A stretch of DNA of 11,533 bases from DATEPR01 sp036503065. GTDB taxonomy: Bacteria > Actinomycetota > Actinomycetes > Mycobacteriales > Pseudonocardiaceae. Where the stretch lies: NCBI GenBank assembly GCA_036503065.1, contig DASXXM010000100.1, positions 1-11,533 on the forward strand. Reading direction: 5' to 3'. The notes beneath the pieces are model-generated. The model had not been told where the DNA came from. It was given only the letters and a program-made list of their open reading frames with translations, and made no database searches. Position 1 is the first letter of the stretch; each line of letters begins with the position of its first letter. Shown in pieces: positions 1-5,854 of the stretch. Position numbers and translations under genes: made by a program.

Positions 1-59
1 ACCGAGCTTGCGAGGAACCAACAGCGCCGCCGAGCGCCGGCGAGGTGAACCTGCCGCCC
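1..59. other. Unassigned left edge; possible 3' end of a neighbouring gene
   Basis: Frame +1 is open from the window edge and ends in TGA at 46-48, reading TELARNQQRRRAPAR. The sequence is rich in GCG/GAG/CGG words and looks like low-complexity 3'-end or intergenic DNA rather than a conserved domain. It could be the tail of a plus-strand gene that would converge on the CoA-binding-protein gene, or simply noncoding. Nothing here identifies a product. Confidence 0.15.
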
Positions 60-123
60 TCAACGACCCATCAGCTCAACGAGTCATCAGCTCAACGACC
101 CGTCAGCTCAACGACTCAGCAGG
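60..123. repeat. 16-bp tandem repeat, about four copies
   Basis: Three full units (60-75, 76-91, 92-107) of consensus TCAACGAsyCrTCAGC are followed by a fourth, diverged one from 108. Read on the minus strand each unit carries CGTTGA, which is also the last codon plus stop (Arg-TGA) of the CoA-binding-protein gene ending at 108. The array therefore looks like a reiterated copy of that gene's 3' end extending downstream. Copies differ at a few positions, so the array is not a very recent slippage product. There are no unique spacers, so it is not CRISPR. Confidence 0.8.
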
Positions 124-542
124 CGTGCGTGTTCGACCCGCAGGCGCTTGTCCATCACCACGTCCAGGCCGCCGGCTTCGGCGAGGGTCGCCGCCTTCGT
201 GTTGATCACGCCCAACTGGAGCCACAGCGCGCCCGCTCCCGCGGCGACGGCTTGCTCGGCGATCGCGGTCACGTATTCCGGCCGGCGGAAGACGTCGACG
301 ATGTCCACTGGTTCCGGTAGGTCGGCCAGGCTCGGATAGGCGGTCAGCCCGAACAGTTCGGTGATCGCCGGGTTGACCGGGTACACGCGCAGGCCGTTGC
401 GGTGCAGGTACGCGGCCACGCCGTGGCTGGGGCGTGTCGGGTCCGGGCTCACTCCGACTACGGCCACTGTGCGTGCCTGCGTTGTCACCCGTTCGATGAC
501 GGCCGGGTCCTGCCATCGGGTCGGCGTCCGCTCGCTGTTCAC
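108..542 (-). CDS. CoA-binding-fold protein (YccU/CoA_binding_2 family)
   Basis: This is a small single-domain Rossmann protein of 144 aa. The nucleotide-binding loop TVAVVGVSPDPTRPSHGV lies at residues 25-42, a second strand LRVYPVNP at 51-58, and the family's C-terminal block WLQLGVIN...GLDVVMDKRLRVEHARL at about 107-141. This is the fold of the CoA-binding domain of succinyl-CoA synthetase alpha, found as a free-standing protein of about 140 aa across bacteria; its physiological role is not established. Many homologues have a Cys in the MDRCLKVEH block, where this one has Lys-Arg. I chose the GTG at 542 because it gives the family's length and its usual N-terminus just ahead of DPAVIERV. 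The frame stays open to 641, but that extension is Arg/Pro-rich and would overlap the divergent uppS start. The fold is secure; the exact start is less so. Confidence 0.85.
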   Translation of the reverse strand: MNSERTPTRWQDPAVIERVTTQARTVAVVGVSPDPTRPSHGVAAYLHRNGLRVYPVNPAITELFGLTAYPSLADLPEPVDIVDVFRRPEYVTAIAEQAVAAGAGALWLQLGVINTKAATLAEAGGLDVVMDKRLRVEHARLLSR

Positions 543-587
543 TTCCGCCAGTCTGCCGGATCTACCGCCTGGCCGCCCGGGCGGTGA

Positions 588-624
588 TTCGGGCCGCAGC
601 CGCATCGGCGTACGCTCTTGTGAC
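588..624 (+). promoter_or_regulatory. Candidate promoter of the Z-FPP synthase gene, leaderless type
   Basis: A TACGCT hexamer (611-616) fits the actinobacterial -10 pattern TAnnnT and ends 8 nt before the ATG at 625. A weak -35 candidate, TTCGGG, lies at 588-593. No Shine-Dalgarno sequence precedes the ATG. Together these suggest transcription starts at or next to the start codon, a common arrangement in actinobacteria. This is inferred from spacing only. Confidence 0.4.
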
Positions 625-1404
625 ATGGGTCCTCGCGCCATGGTGAAGGAACTCGTCTACCGCGGTTACGAGTCGTTACTGACTCGGCAGTTGGTCGGCG
701 CGGAACGGCCGCGGCACGTCGGCATCATGCTGGACGGTAACCGTCGGTGGGCCAGAGAAGCCGGGTTCACTGATGTGAGTGAAGGTCACCGGGTGGGCGC
801 CCGGAAGATCGCCGACCTGCTGGGCTGGTGCCGCGAGTCCGACGTCCAGGTGGTCACCATGTGGCTGCTGTCCACGGACAACCTCAACCGGCCGGACAGC
901 GAGCTGCAACCGCTCCTGGAGATCATCCCCGACGTGGTCGACGAACTGGCCGCGCCGGGCGCGCCGTGGCGGTTGCGCATCGTCGGCGCGCTGGACATCC
1001 TGCCTGTTGAGACGGCGAGTCGACTGGCCTCGGCCGCGGCCAGGACCAGGGGCCGGCAGGGCATGGAGGTCAACATCGCGGTCGGCTACGGCGGCCGGCA
1101 GGAGATCGCGGACGCGGTACGCAAGCTGCTGCTACAACACGCCGAAGCGGGCACCACGATCGAGGAACTCGCGGAAGTGTTGGACGTCGACCACATCGCG
1201 GAGCATTTGTATACGTCCGGTCAGCCCGACCCCGATCTAGTGATCCGCACATCGGGTGAACAACGGATGTCCGGGTTCCTGCTGTGGCAGTCCGCGCACT
1301 CCGAGTTCTGGTTCTGCGAGGCCTACTGGCCCGATTTCCGGCGGGTCGACTTCCTGCGCGCCCTGCGCGACTACGCCATTCGGCACCGTCGATTCGGTTC
1401 CTGA
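625..1404 (+). CDS. uppS: Short-chain cis-prenyltransferase, probable (2Z,6E)-farnesyl diphosphate synthase
   Basis: This is an isoprenyl transferase of the UppS family (259 aa), which condenses isopentenyl diphosphate with an allylic diphosphate in cis. Visible motifs are MLDGNRRWAREAG at 35-47, with the catalytic Asp at 37; STDNLNRP at 83-90; VNIAVGYGGRQEI at 149-161; and the C-terminal block LYTSGQPDPDLVIRTSGEQR (195-214) followed by SGFLLWQSAHSEFWF. The overall sequence resembles M. tuberculosis Rv1086, which adds one IPP to geranyl diphosphate to make Z,E-farnesyl diphosphate, the precursor of decaprenyl phosphate. The long-chain enzyme is the main alternative, but the Rv1086-like blocks favour the short-chain one. 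ATG 625 was chosen because MGPRAMVKELVYRGYE aligns with the start of Rv1086; ATG 640 and GTG 643 are also possible. The reading frame is open upstream to 361 only as antisense to the neighbour. The gene is monocistronic, with a hairpin 31 nt after the stop. Confidence 0.93.
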   Translation: MGPRAMVKELVYRGYESLLTRQLVGAERPRHVGIMLDGNRRWAREAGFTDVSEGHRVGARKIADLLGWCRESDVQVVTMWLLSTDNLNRPDSELQPLLEIIPDVVDELAAPGAPWRLRIVGALDILPVETASRLASAAARTRGRQGMEVNIAVGYGGRQEIADAVRKLLLQHAEAGTTIEELAEVLDVDHIAEHLYTSGQPDPDLVIRTSGEQRMSGFLLWQSAHSEFWFCEAYWPDFRRVDFLRALRDYAIRHRRFGS

Positions 1405-1435
1405 CAGTTCCTGAAATACGACATCGGCTGAAATA

Positions 1436-1474
1436 CGAAACGGCAGGACTCCGCAAGGGAGCCCTGCCGTTTCG
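1436..1474. terminator. Bidirectional hairpin between uppS and the small secreted-protein gene
   Basis: Arms CGAAACGGCAGG (1436-1447) and CCTGCCGTTTCG (1463-1474) pair perfectly. After one mismatch (1448/1462) four more pairs follow (1449-1452 with 1458-1461), leaving a 5-nt loop. A T-rich stretch (TTTCGTATTTC) follows on the minus-strand reading; on the plus strand only short Ts occur inside and after the right arm. It sits between two convergent stop codons (1404 and 1487), so it probably serves both genes. Confidence 0.85.
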
Positions 1475-1486
1475 TTACACCCCGGC

Positions 1487-1783
1487 TCAGCCGTGGTGGT
1501 GGTGCTCCAGCGAGTTGAGGATGTCCGCCGGGGTGGACGCGATGCCCGCGTAGGCACCCGCGACCAGCGCGGCAGCACCGGCACCCAGGGCGCCGCCGCC
1601 CCAGATGAAGGTGTGGTAGGCCTCGGGGAAGCTCACGAAGTCCGAGTGTCCCCAGTCACCGGCAGGCGCGGTGGTGGGGGTGTCCTGCGGGGCTGCGTGG
1701 GTGGTGGTAGCGGCGAAAGCGGGGGCCGCGACCAGCGACAGGGCGACGGCTGCCGCGGTGACAAAGCCAGCCTTCTTCAGCAC
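1487..1783 (-). CDS. Small secreted protein with His-rich C-terminus, unknown function
   Basis: I do not recognise the family. The 98-aa product begins with a classical signal peptide: a basic start (VLKKAG), a hydrophobic core (FVTAAAVALSLVAA, 7-20) and an AFA-A cleavage site after residue 24. The mature part of about 74 aa has a Thr/Pro/Ala-rich stretch (25-42), a short aromatic segment (DWGHSDFVSFPEAYHTF, 43-59), a Gly/Ala-rich hydrophobic segment (about 60-83) and the tail SLEHHHHG. The second hydrophobic segment could insert in or associate with the membrane, or drive self-assembly. There are no cysteines and no lipobox. The start is the GTG at 1783, which lies 9 nt after AAGGAG. The frame opens with TTG at 1801, but that codon precedes the ribosome binding site. 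The gene is convergent with uppS and stands alone. The four consecutive histidines could bind metal, but nothing else supports that role. Confidence 0.8.
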   Translation of the reverse strand: MLKKAGFVTAAAVALSLVAAPAFAATTTHAAPQDTPTTAPAGDWGHSDFVSFPEAYHTFIWGGGALGAGAAALVAGAYAGIASTPADILNSLEHHHHG

Positions 1784-1792
1784 TTGCACACT

Positions 1793-1798
1793 CTCCTT
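1793..1798 (-). promoter_or_regulatory. Ribosome binding site that fixes the secreted-protein start
   Basis: AAGGAG on the minus strand lies 9 nt before the GTG at 1783. This excludes the upstream TTG at 1801 and makes the GTG at 1789, only 3 nt from the site, unlikely. Confidence 0.75.
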
Positions 1799-1801
1799 CA
1801 A

Positions 1802-2416
1802 TACCGGGGTTGGAATGTCGACCCCGACGGTTTGTGACGCTGGGGCCCTCGGGCAGCGAAGTTACCGGCGATCGGTGGTCGGTGTCTTGCTGAGTACCCC
1901 ATTGTGTGACCCGGTGGGATTCAAATGTCGCCCGTTCCGGTGTGATTCATGGCCTGATTATGCGAATGGGGTGACCCTCTGGTAACGCCGCTGGGTGACC
2001 GGCCGGGGACACCCCGCCACCAAACGAACCACTGCCGACGTGCTCGATGCAACCGCAACGGAAAAGTGATCCAGGCCACACCGGATCCGACCGAATGGGC
2101 CCTGACCAGGGGATCTGTTCGGGTGAACGCCGTCAACTGTCAGTCTGTGACCTGGCCAGACGACACACCGGGCACGAATCACCTGTGTGGCTGCCTGCAT
2201 GGAGCACCGAAACGCAGGTAGCTTGCGGACGACGGGTTGCATCGTGTGACTCGTCCCGGGAGGCCCTGGTCGTGTTGTCAGCCAGCACGGGAGGACCGGC
2301 ATCCGGCCCTCGTGGTCGGCGAGCCTGACGCCGGAAGGCGGCGGGTGCCAACCAGCCGGGGCGGTGCTCGGCCCAGCGAGGAGCGGGCGTGGTGCCGCGT
2401 CCGCGAGGGAGTTGCC
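1802..2416. other. 615-base region without a convincing gene; leader and control region of phoH2
   Basis: No open frame here has a conserved-looking product. Those that exist are rich in Arg, Pro and Gly and lack good ribosome binding sites. The left part must hold the promoter of the secreted-protein gene (minus strand), and the right part the promoter and leader of phoH2. GTGAC occurs six times on the plus strand (starting at 1834, 1906, 1971, 1995, 2147 and 2246), more often than composition suggests. A short frame without stops runs from 2250 to a TGA at 2418-2420 that overlaps the phoH2 GTG as GTGA; its only usual start codon is a GTG at 2364. I see no recognisable riboswitch. Confidence 0.6.
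2405..2411 (+). promoter_or_regulatory. Ribosome binding site of phoH2
   Basis: GAGGGAG is followed by a 5-nt spacer and the GTG at 2417. It decides the start against the longer open frame that reaches back to 2237, whose extra 60 residues are low-complexity Arg/Pro-rich sequence. Confidence 0.75.
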
Positions 2417-3817
2417 GTGACCGCACAGCGCCCTTCTCGGCGAACCGCCAGCCTCACGTCCGGCCAGGACCCTGACGGCGACTCCACGTCGCCGCGGGAC
2501 CTCGAGCCGACGAATCACACCTACGTCTTGGACACGTCGGTGTTGTTGTCCGATCCCTGGGCGGTGACCCGGTTCGTGGAGCACACCGTGGTCATCCCGC
2601 TCGTGGTGATCAGCGAACTGGAGGCGAAGCGCAATCATCCCGAGCTCGGCTGGTTCGCCAGGGAGGCCCTACGGCTGCTCGACGACCTGCGCCTGCGGCA
2701 CGGCAGGCTGGACAAGCCCATCCCGGTCGGCGACGCGGGTGGCACCCTGCACGTCGAACTGAACCACTCCGACCAGCGGGTACTGCCGGCCGGCTTCCGG
2801 GCCGAGGCCAACGACGCGCGCATCCTCGCGTGCGCGCTGAACCTGGCCGCGGAGGGCCCCGGTCCGGTGACGCTGGTCACCAAGGACATCCCGCTGCGGG
2901 TGAAGGCCGCGGCCGTCGGCCTCGACGCGGACGAGTACCGCGCCCAGGACGTGGTGCCGTCGGGCTGGACCGGCATGGCGGACGTCGAGATGCCGCAGGC
3001 CGGCATCGACCAGCTCTACAACGAGGGCGGGTTCGACCCGATCGCCTACGAACTGGACGACGTGGCCGAACTGCCCTGCCACACCGGCCTGCGGCTGCTC
3101 GCGGGCACCGCGAGCGCGCTGGGTCGGGTCACCACGGACAAGCGGGTCCGGCTGGTGCGTGGCGACCGGGCCGCGTTCGGCCTGCACGGCCGGTCCGCGG
3201 AGCAGCGCATCGCGTTGGACCTGTTGCTCGACCCCGAGCTCGGCATCGTGTCGCTCGGTGGCCGGGCCGGCACCGGCAAGTCCGCGCTGGCGCTGTGCGC
3301 GGGCCTGGAGGCGGTGCTGGAACGCGGCCAGCACCGCAAGGTGGTGGTCTTCCGGCCGGTCTACGCCGTTGGCGGGCAGGAGCTGGGCTACCTGCCCGGT
3401 TCGGAGTCCGAGAAGATGCAGCCGTGGGCGCAGGCCGTGTTCGACACGCTGGGCGCGCTGGTCAGCGAGAGCGTGCTGGACGAGGTCACCGACCGCGGCA
3501 TGCTGGAGGTGCTGCCGCTCACCCACATCAGGGGCCGGTCGCTGCACGACTCCTACGTCATCGTGGACGAGGCCCAGTCGCTGGAGCGCAATGTCCTGCT
3601 CACGGTGCTGTCCCGGCTGGGCACCGGGTCCAGGGTGGTGCTCACGCACGACGTGGCGCAACGGGACAACCTGCGGGTCGGTCGGCACGACGGCGTGGCC
3701 GCGGTGATCGAGAAGCTCAAGGGTCACCCGCTGTTCGCGCACATCACGTTGACCCGATCCGAGCGCTCGCCGATCGCGGCGCTCGTCACCGAGGTACTGG
3801 AGGACTACGCCCAGTAA
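2417..3817 (+). CDS. phoH2: PhoH2-like protein: PIN ribonuclease domain fused to PhoH ATPase
   Basis: The product is 466 aa, close to mycobacterial PhoH2 (Rv1095). After about 33 disordered residues comes a PIN domain that starts at TYVLDTSVLLSDP (35-47). Candidate metal-binding acids are D39, E67 (VISELEAKR), D133 (ANDARIL) and D157 (TKDIPL). The second half is the PhoH P-loop ATPase, with Walker A GRAGTGKS (282-289), Walker B YVIVDEAQ (380-387) and a helicase-like VVLTHDVAQRDN (407-418). Mycobacterial PhoH2 has been reported to unwind and cleave RNA using ATP, with the small upstream gene phoAT acting as its antitoxin. All the key residues are present, so an active enzyme is expected. GTG 2417 is chosen for its ribosome binding site. 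The gene stands alone, ending 4 nt before a strong palindrome. Confidence 0.93.
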   Translation: MTAQRPSRRTASLTSGQDPDGDSTSPRDLEPTNHTYVLDTSVLLSDPWAVTRFVEHTVVIPLVVISELEAKRNHPELGWFAREALRLLDDLRLRHGRLDKPIPVGDAGGTLHVELNHSDQRVLPAGFRAEANDARILACALNLAAEGPGPVTLVTKDIPLRVKAAAVGLDADEYRAQDVVPSGWTGMADVEMPQAGIDQLYNEGGFDPIAYELDDVAELPCHTGLRLLAGTASALGRVTTDKRVRLVRGDRAAFGLHGRSAEQRIALDLLLDPELGIVSLGGRAGTGKSALALCAGLEAVLERGQHRKVVVFRPVYAVGGQELGYLPGSESEKMQPWAQAVFDTLGALVSESVLDEVTDRGMLEVLPLTHIRGRSLHDSYVIVDEAQSLERNVLLTVLSRLGTGSRVVLTHDVAQRDNLRVGRHDGVAAVIEKLKGHPLFAHITLTRSERSPIAALVTEVLEDYAQ

Positions 3818-3821
3818 CGAC

Positions 3822-3865
3822 AACGGAAAGGGAGGGCACCCGGCCGGGTGCCCTCCCTTTCCGTT
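3822..3865. terminator. Perfect 44-bp palindrome, bidirectional terminator
   Basis: Two 22-base arms (left arm begins AACGGAAAGGGAGGGCACCC) are exact reverse complements with no spacer, so the folded RNA loop uses the central CCGG bases. Each arm has TTTCC near its 3' end in place of a true U-tract. It lies between the phoH2 stop (3817) and the permease stop (3870), which are convergent, and so probably ends both transcripts. Confidence 0.88.
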
Positions 3866-3869
3866 CGGG

Positions 3870-4721
3870 TCAGTCGATCGCGCGCCGCATGAAGCCCCAG
3901 ATGCCGATGCTGCCGAAGATCCCGATGGCGAGCAGGGCGGCGCACACGTCCAGCCACAGCGGCAGCGACGGCAGGCCGGGCACCAGGATGGCCCGCATGC
4001 CCTCGCTGACGTAGGTCAGCGGGTTGAACGCGCAGACGACCTGGAACCAGCGCAGGTGCGCCAGGCCGCGCCACGGGAACTGGGTGGACCCGGTGAACAT
4101 GATCGGCGTCAGGACCACCGCGAACATGATGTTGATCCGCCGCGGGGTGACCAGCGTGCCGATGGTCATGCCGATCGCCGCGCCGGCCAGCGCGCCGAGC
4201 ACGATCACGCCGAACGCTGCGGGCAGCTTGCTCAGCGGCCAGTTCACGTTGCTCAGGATCAGCAGGCCGACCGGCACCATGAGCACGGAGGCGATGATCC
4301 CGCGCAGCGCGCCGAACACCATCTTCTCGACCGCCACCAGCGGAATCGGCATCGGCGCGAGCAGCCGGTCCTCGATCTCGCGGGTGAACGAGAAGTCCAT
4401 GATCAGCGGCATGGTGGTGTTCTGCAGGCCGCCGAGGAACCCGTTCAGCGCCACGATGCCGGCCATCAGCACCGGCGCGAACGCGGCGCTGTTCACGTAG
4501 CCGAGGCTCGACAGCACCTTGCCGAAGATGAACAGCATGAAGAACGGCTGGATCACGACCTGGGCCAGGAACGGCACCAGCTCGCGGCCGGTCACGAACA
4601 CGTCACGCCAGAGCACGGAGCCGAACGTGCGCAGCGAGACGAAGGCACCGGCCGTCCGGCCGTCCCTGGCCGGCGTGGCGGGTTCCGGGGTGGGTGTGCG
4701 AACGGTGGTCGTGGCGGTCAT
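3870..4721 (-). CDS. ABC-2 type transporter permease (DrrB-like)
   Basis: This 283-aa membrane protein is the translocation half of the exporter whose ATPase precedes it. About 30 cytoplasmic residues (Thr/Pro/Ala-rich) are followed by six likely membrane segments at roughly 50-70, 82-105, 134-157, 168-190, 196-212 and 258-278. The loop SFTREIEDRLLAPMPIPLVA (111-130) is the conserved stretch of ABC-2 permeases that contacts the ATPase. The motif TPIMFTGSTQFPW (205-217), followed by the NPLTYVSEGMRA block (233-244), is typical of DrrB-type drug exporters. The ATG at 4721 overlaps the ATPase TGA (4-nt ATGA), indicating coupled translation; the longer open frame upstream is an out-of-frame shadow of the ATPase. 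The substrate cannot be told from sequence. Confidence 0.92.
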   Translation of the reverse strand: MTATTTVRTPTPEPATPARDGRTAGAFVSLRTFGSVLWRDVFVTGRELVPFLAQVVIQPFFMLFIFGKVLSSLGYVNSAAFAPVLMAGIVALNGFLGGLQNTTMPLIMDFSFTREIEDRLLAPMPIPLVAVEKMVFGALRGIIASVLMVPVGLLILSNVNWPLSKLPAAFGVIVLGALAGAAIGMTIGTLVTPRRINIMFAVVLTPIMFTGSTQFPWRGLAHLRWFQVVCAFNPLTYVSEGMRAILVPGLPSLPLWLDVCAALLAIGIFGSIGIWGFMRRAID

Positions 4722-5788
4722 CGCAGCTCCCGGCCGGTCAGATGGATGAAGACGTCCTCGAGGCTCGGCGTGCCGAAGGACAGGTCGCGCACGGCACAGC
4801 CGAGGCTGTTCACGGTGTTCATGACCGACGGCAGCGCCACGGCCGGCTCCGCGGAGGTGTAGAGCCGGAACTGGCCGCTGCCGGCCGGCGCACCGCCCGG
4901 CATGCCTCCTGGCGTCCCGCCGCCCATCCCGGGCATGCCAGGAGGCATGCCGGGCGGCATACCCGGGGGCATCCCGCCACCGCCACCGCCGGCGTTGAGC
5001 CGTTCCACGCGCTCGATGCCCTCGATCGCGGCCAGCTTCTCGACGACCACTTCCGCGGCCACCCCGGCCAGGTCGATCACGACGGTCAGCGTGGTGCTGC
5101 CGGGCAGGCCCCTGGTCAGCGCGCTCGGGGTGTCCAGCGCGAGCAGCTTGCCGTGGTCGACGATGCCGACCCGGTCGCACAGCTTCGCGGCCTCGTCCAT
5201 GTCGTGGGTGGTCAGGACCACGGTCACGCCGTCCTCGTGCAGCTCGGCGACGCGTTCGTGCACGAACAGCCGGGCCTGCGGGTCGAGGCCGGTGGACGGC
5301 TCGTCCAGGAACATCACCTTCGGCCGGTGCATCAGCGCACGCGCGATCATCACCCGCTGCATCTGACCGCCCGACACGAAGTCGACCCGCGCCTCGGCCT
5401 GCTGGGCAAGGCCCATCCGCTCAAGGATCTCGTCCGCCCTGCGGTTGCGCTCGGCCCGCCCGACGCCGTGGTAGGCCGCGTGGAACAGCAGGTTCTGCCG
5501 GATGTTCAGCGAGCGGTCCAGGTTGTTGCGCTGCGGGACGACAGCGAGCAGCTGCCGCGCCCGCTTGGCGTCGGTCGTCACGTCGACCCCGTGCACCGTG
5601 CCGGTGCCCGAGGTCGGCCGAACCCGGGTGGTCAGCACGCCGACCGTGGTCGTCTTGCCGGCGCCGTTGGGCCCGAGCAGCCCGAACACCTCGCCGGAGT
5701 GGACACGAAAACTCAACTCGTCAACGGCGGGCGGTGCGTTCCGCCGGTAGCGTTTGACGAGATCGGATACAACAACAGCGTCCGTCAC
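4718..5788 (-). CDS. ABC transporter ATP-binding protein (DrrA-like) with Met-Pro-Gly-rich insert
   Basis: This is the 356-aa ATPase subunit of a two-gene exporter of the daunorubicin-resistance type. Motifs: Walker A GPNGAGKT (39-46), Q-loop Gln 86 (VVPQ), signature VSGGQMQR (138-145), Walker B VMFLDEP (158-164), D-loop STGLDP (165-170) and switch His 195 (TTHD). The C-terminal region, where DrrA proteins carry a substrate-related domain (DUF4162-like), is split by a low-complexity insert at about 267-305. This begins with six glycines and continues with MPPG repeats, then MGGGTPGGMPGG. The domain resumes at QFRLYTSAEPAVALPSVMN and ends SLEDVFIHLTGRELR, as usual. The GTG at 5788 is used; it has no clear Shine-Dalgarno, but a TACGCT hexamer lies 6 nt ahead of it. 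guaB1 ends 66 nt upstream. Confidence 0.93.
   Translation of the reverse strand: MTDAVVVSDLVKRYRRNAPPAVDELSFRVHSGEVFGLLGPNGAGKTTTVGVLTTRVRPTSGTGTVHGVDVTTDAKRARQLLAVVPQRNNLDRSLNIRQNLLFHAAYHGVGRAERNRRADEILERMGLAQQAEARVDFVSGGQMQRVMIARALMHRPKVMFLDEPSTGLDPQARLFVHERVAELHEDGVTVVLTTHDMDEAAKLCDRVGIVDHGKLLALDTPSALTRGLPGSTTLTVVIDLAGVAAEVVVEKLAAIEGIERVERLNAGGGGGGMPPGMPPGMPPGMPGMGGGTPGGMPGGAPAGSGQFRLYTSAEPAVALPSVMNTVNSLGCAVRDLSFGTPSLEDVFIHLTGRELR
4874..4990 (-). repeat. Gly/Met/Pro-repeat coding segment containing a 21-bp inverted repeat
   Basis: The segment encodes residues 267-305 of the ABC ATPase, built from GMPP and GGMPG units. The DNA also holds a perfect inverted repeat: arms 4893-4913 (CCGCCCGGCATGCCTCCTGG plus C) and 4937-4957, separated by 23 nt. 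In the mRNA this would form a very stable hairpin inside the reading frame. The repeat units vary in codon use, so the protein repeat is not a fresh slippage event. Confidence 0.85.
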
Positions 5789-5794
5789 CCCATC

Positions 5795-5800
5795 AGCGTA
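5795..5800 (-). promoter_or_regulatory. Candidate -10 element of the ABC pair
   Basis: TACGCT on the minus strand, followed by GATGGG and then the GTG start at 5788. The spacing would allow a leaderless transcript, the same arrangement and hexamer as seen before uppS. No good -35 was found, so the pair may instead be read through from guaB1. Confidence 0.3.
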
Positions 5801-5854
5801 TTCGCTGGACGGATCTGCTTCTCATGATATTTGTCAGTTGTATCCGGGTCGGTT

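Noticed and set aside
60..123. CRISPR array at the left edge
   Set aside because: The units are directly adjacent 16-bp copies with no unique spacers, and no cas gene is present.
1487..1510. The LEHHHH end of the small protein as a vector-derived purification tag
   Set aside because: It has four rather than six histidines, is followed by Gly and a natural stop, and lies in native flanking sequence with a chromosomal terminator.
1801..1985. Resemblance to the actinobacterial c-di-AMP (ydaO) riboswitch upstream of the secreted-protein gene
   Set aside because: Only a short GGTAACTTCGC-like stretch on the minus strand recalls it. The other conserved blocks of that riboswitch are missing.
2237..2416. 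N-terminal extension of phoH2 to an in-frame ATG at 2237
   Set aside because: The added 60 residues are Arg/Pro/Gly-rich, and the GTG at 2417 has a strong GAGGGAG site at good spacing.
1958..2638. A minus-strand open frame of 226 codons across the phoH2 upstream region
   Set aside because: It overlaps the phoH2 start and PIN domain, has no ribosome binding site that I can see, and its composition is that of noncoding high-GC sequence.
2669..3823. A minus-strand open frame of 384 codons across phoH2
   Set aside because: It is antisense to a gene with intact PIN and P-loop motifs, and its translation is Gln/Arg/Val-rich with no recognisable fold.
4694..5827. A plus-strand open frame of 377 codons opposite the ABC ATPase
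   Set aside because: It mirrors the ATPase on the other strand; His/Arg/Gly-rich low-complexity translation and no ribosome binding site.
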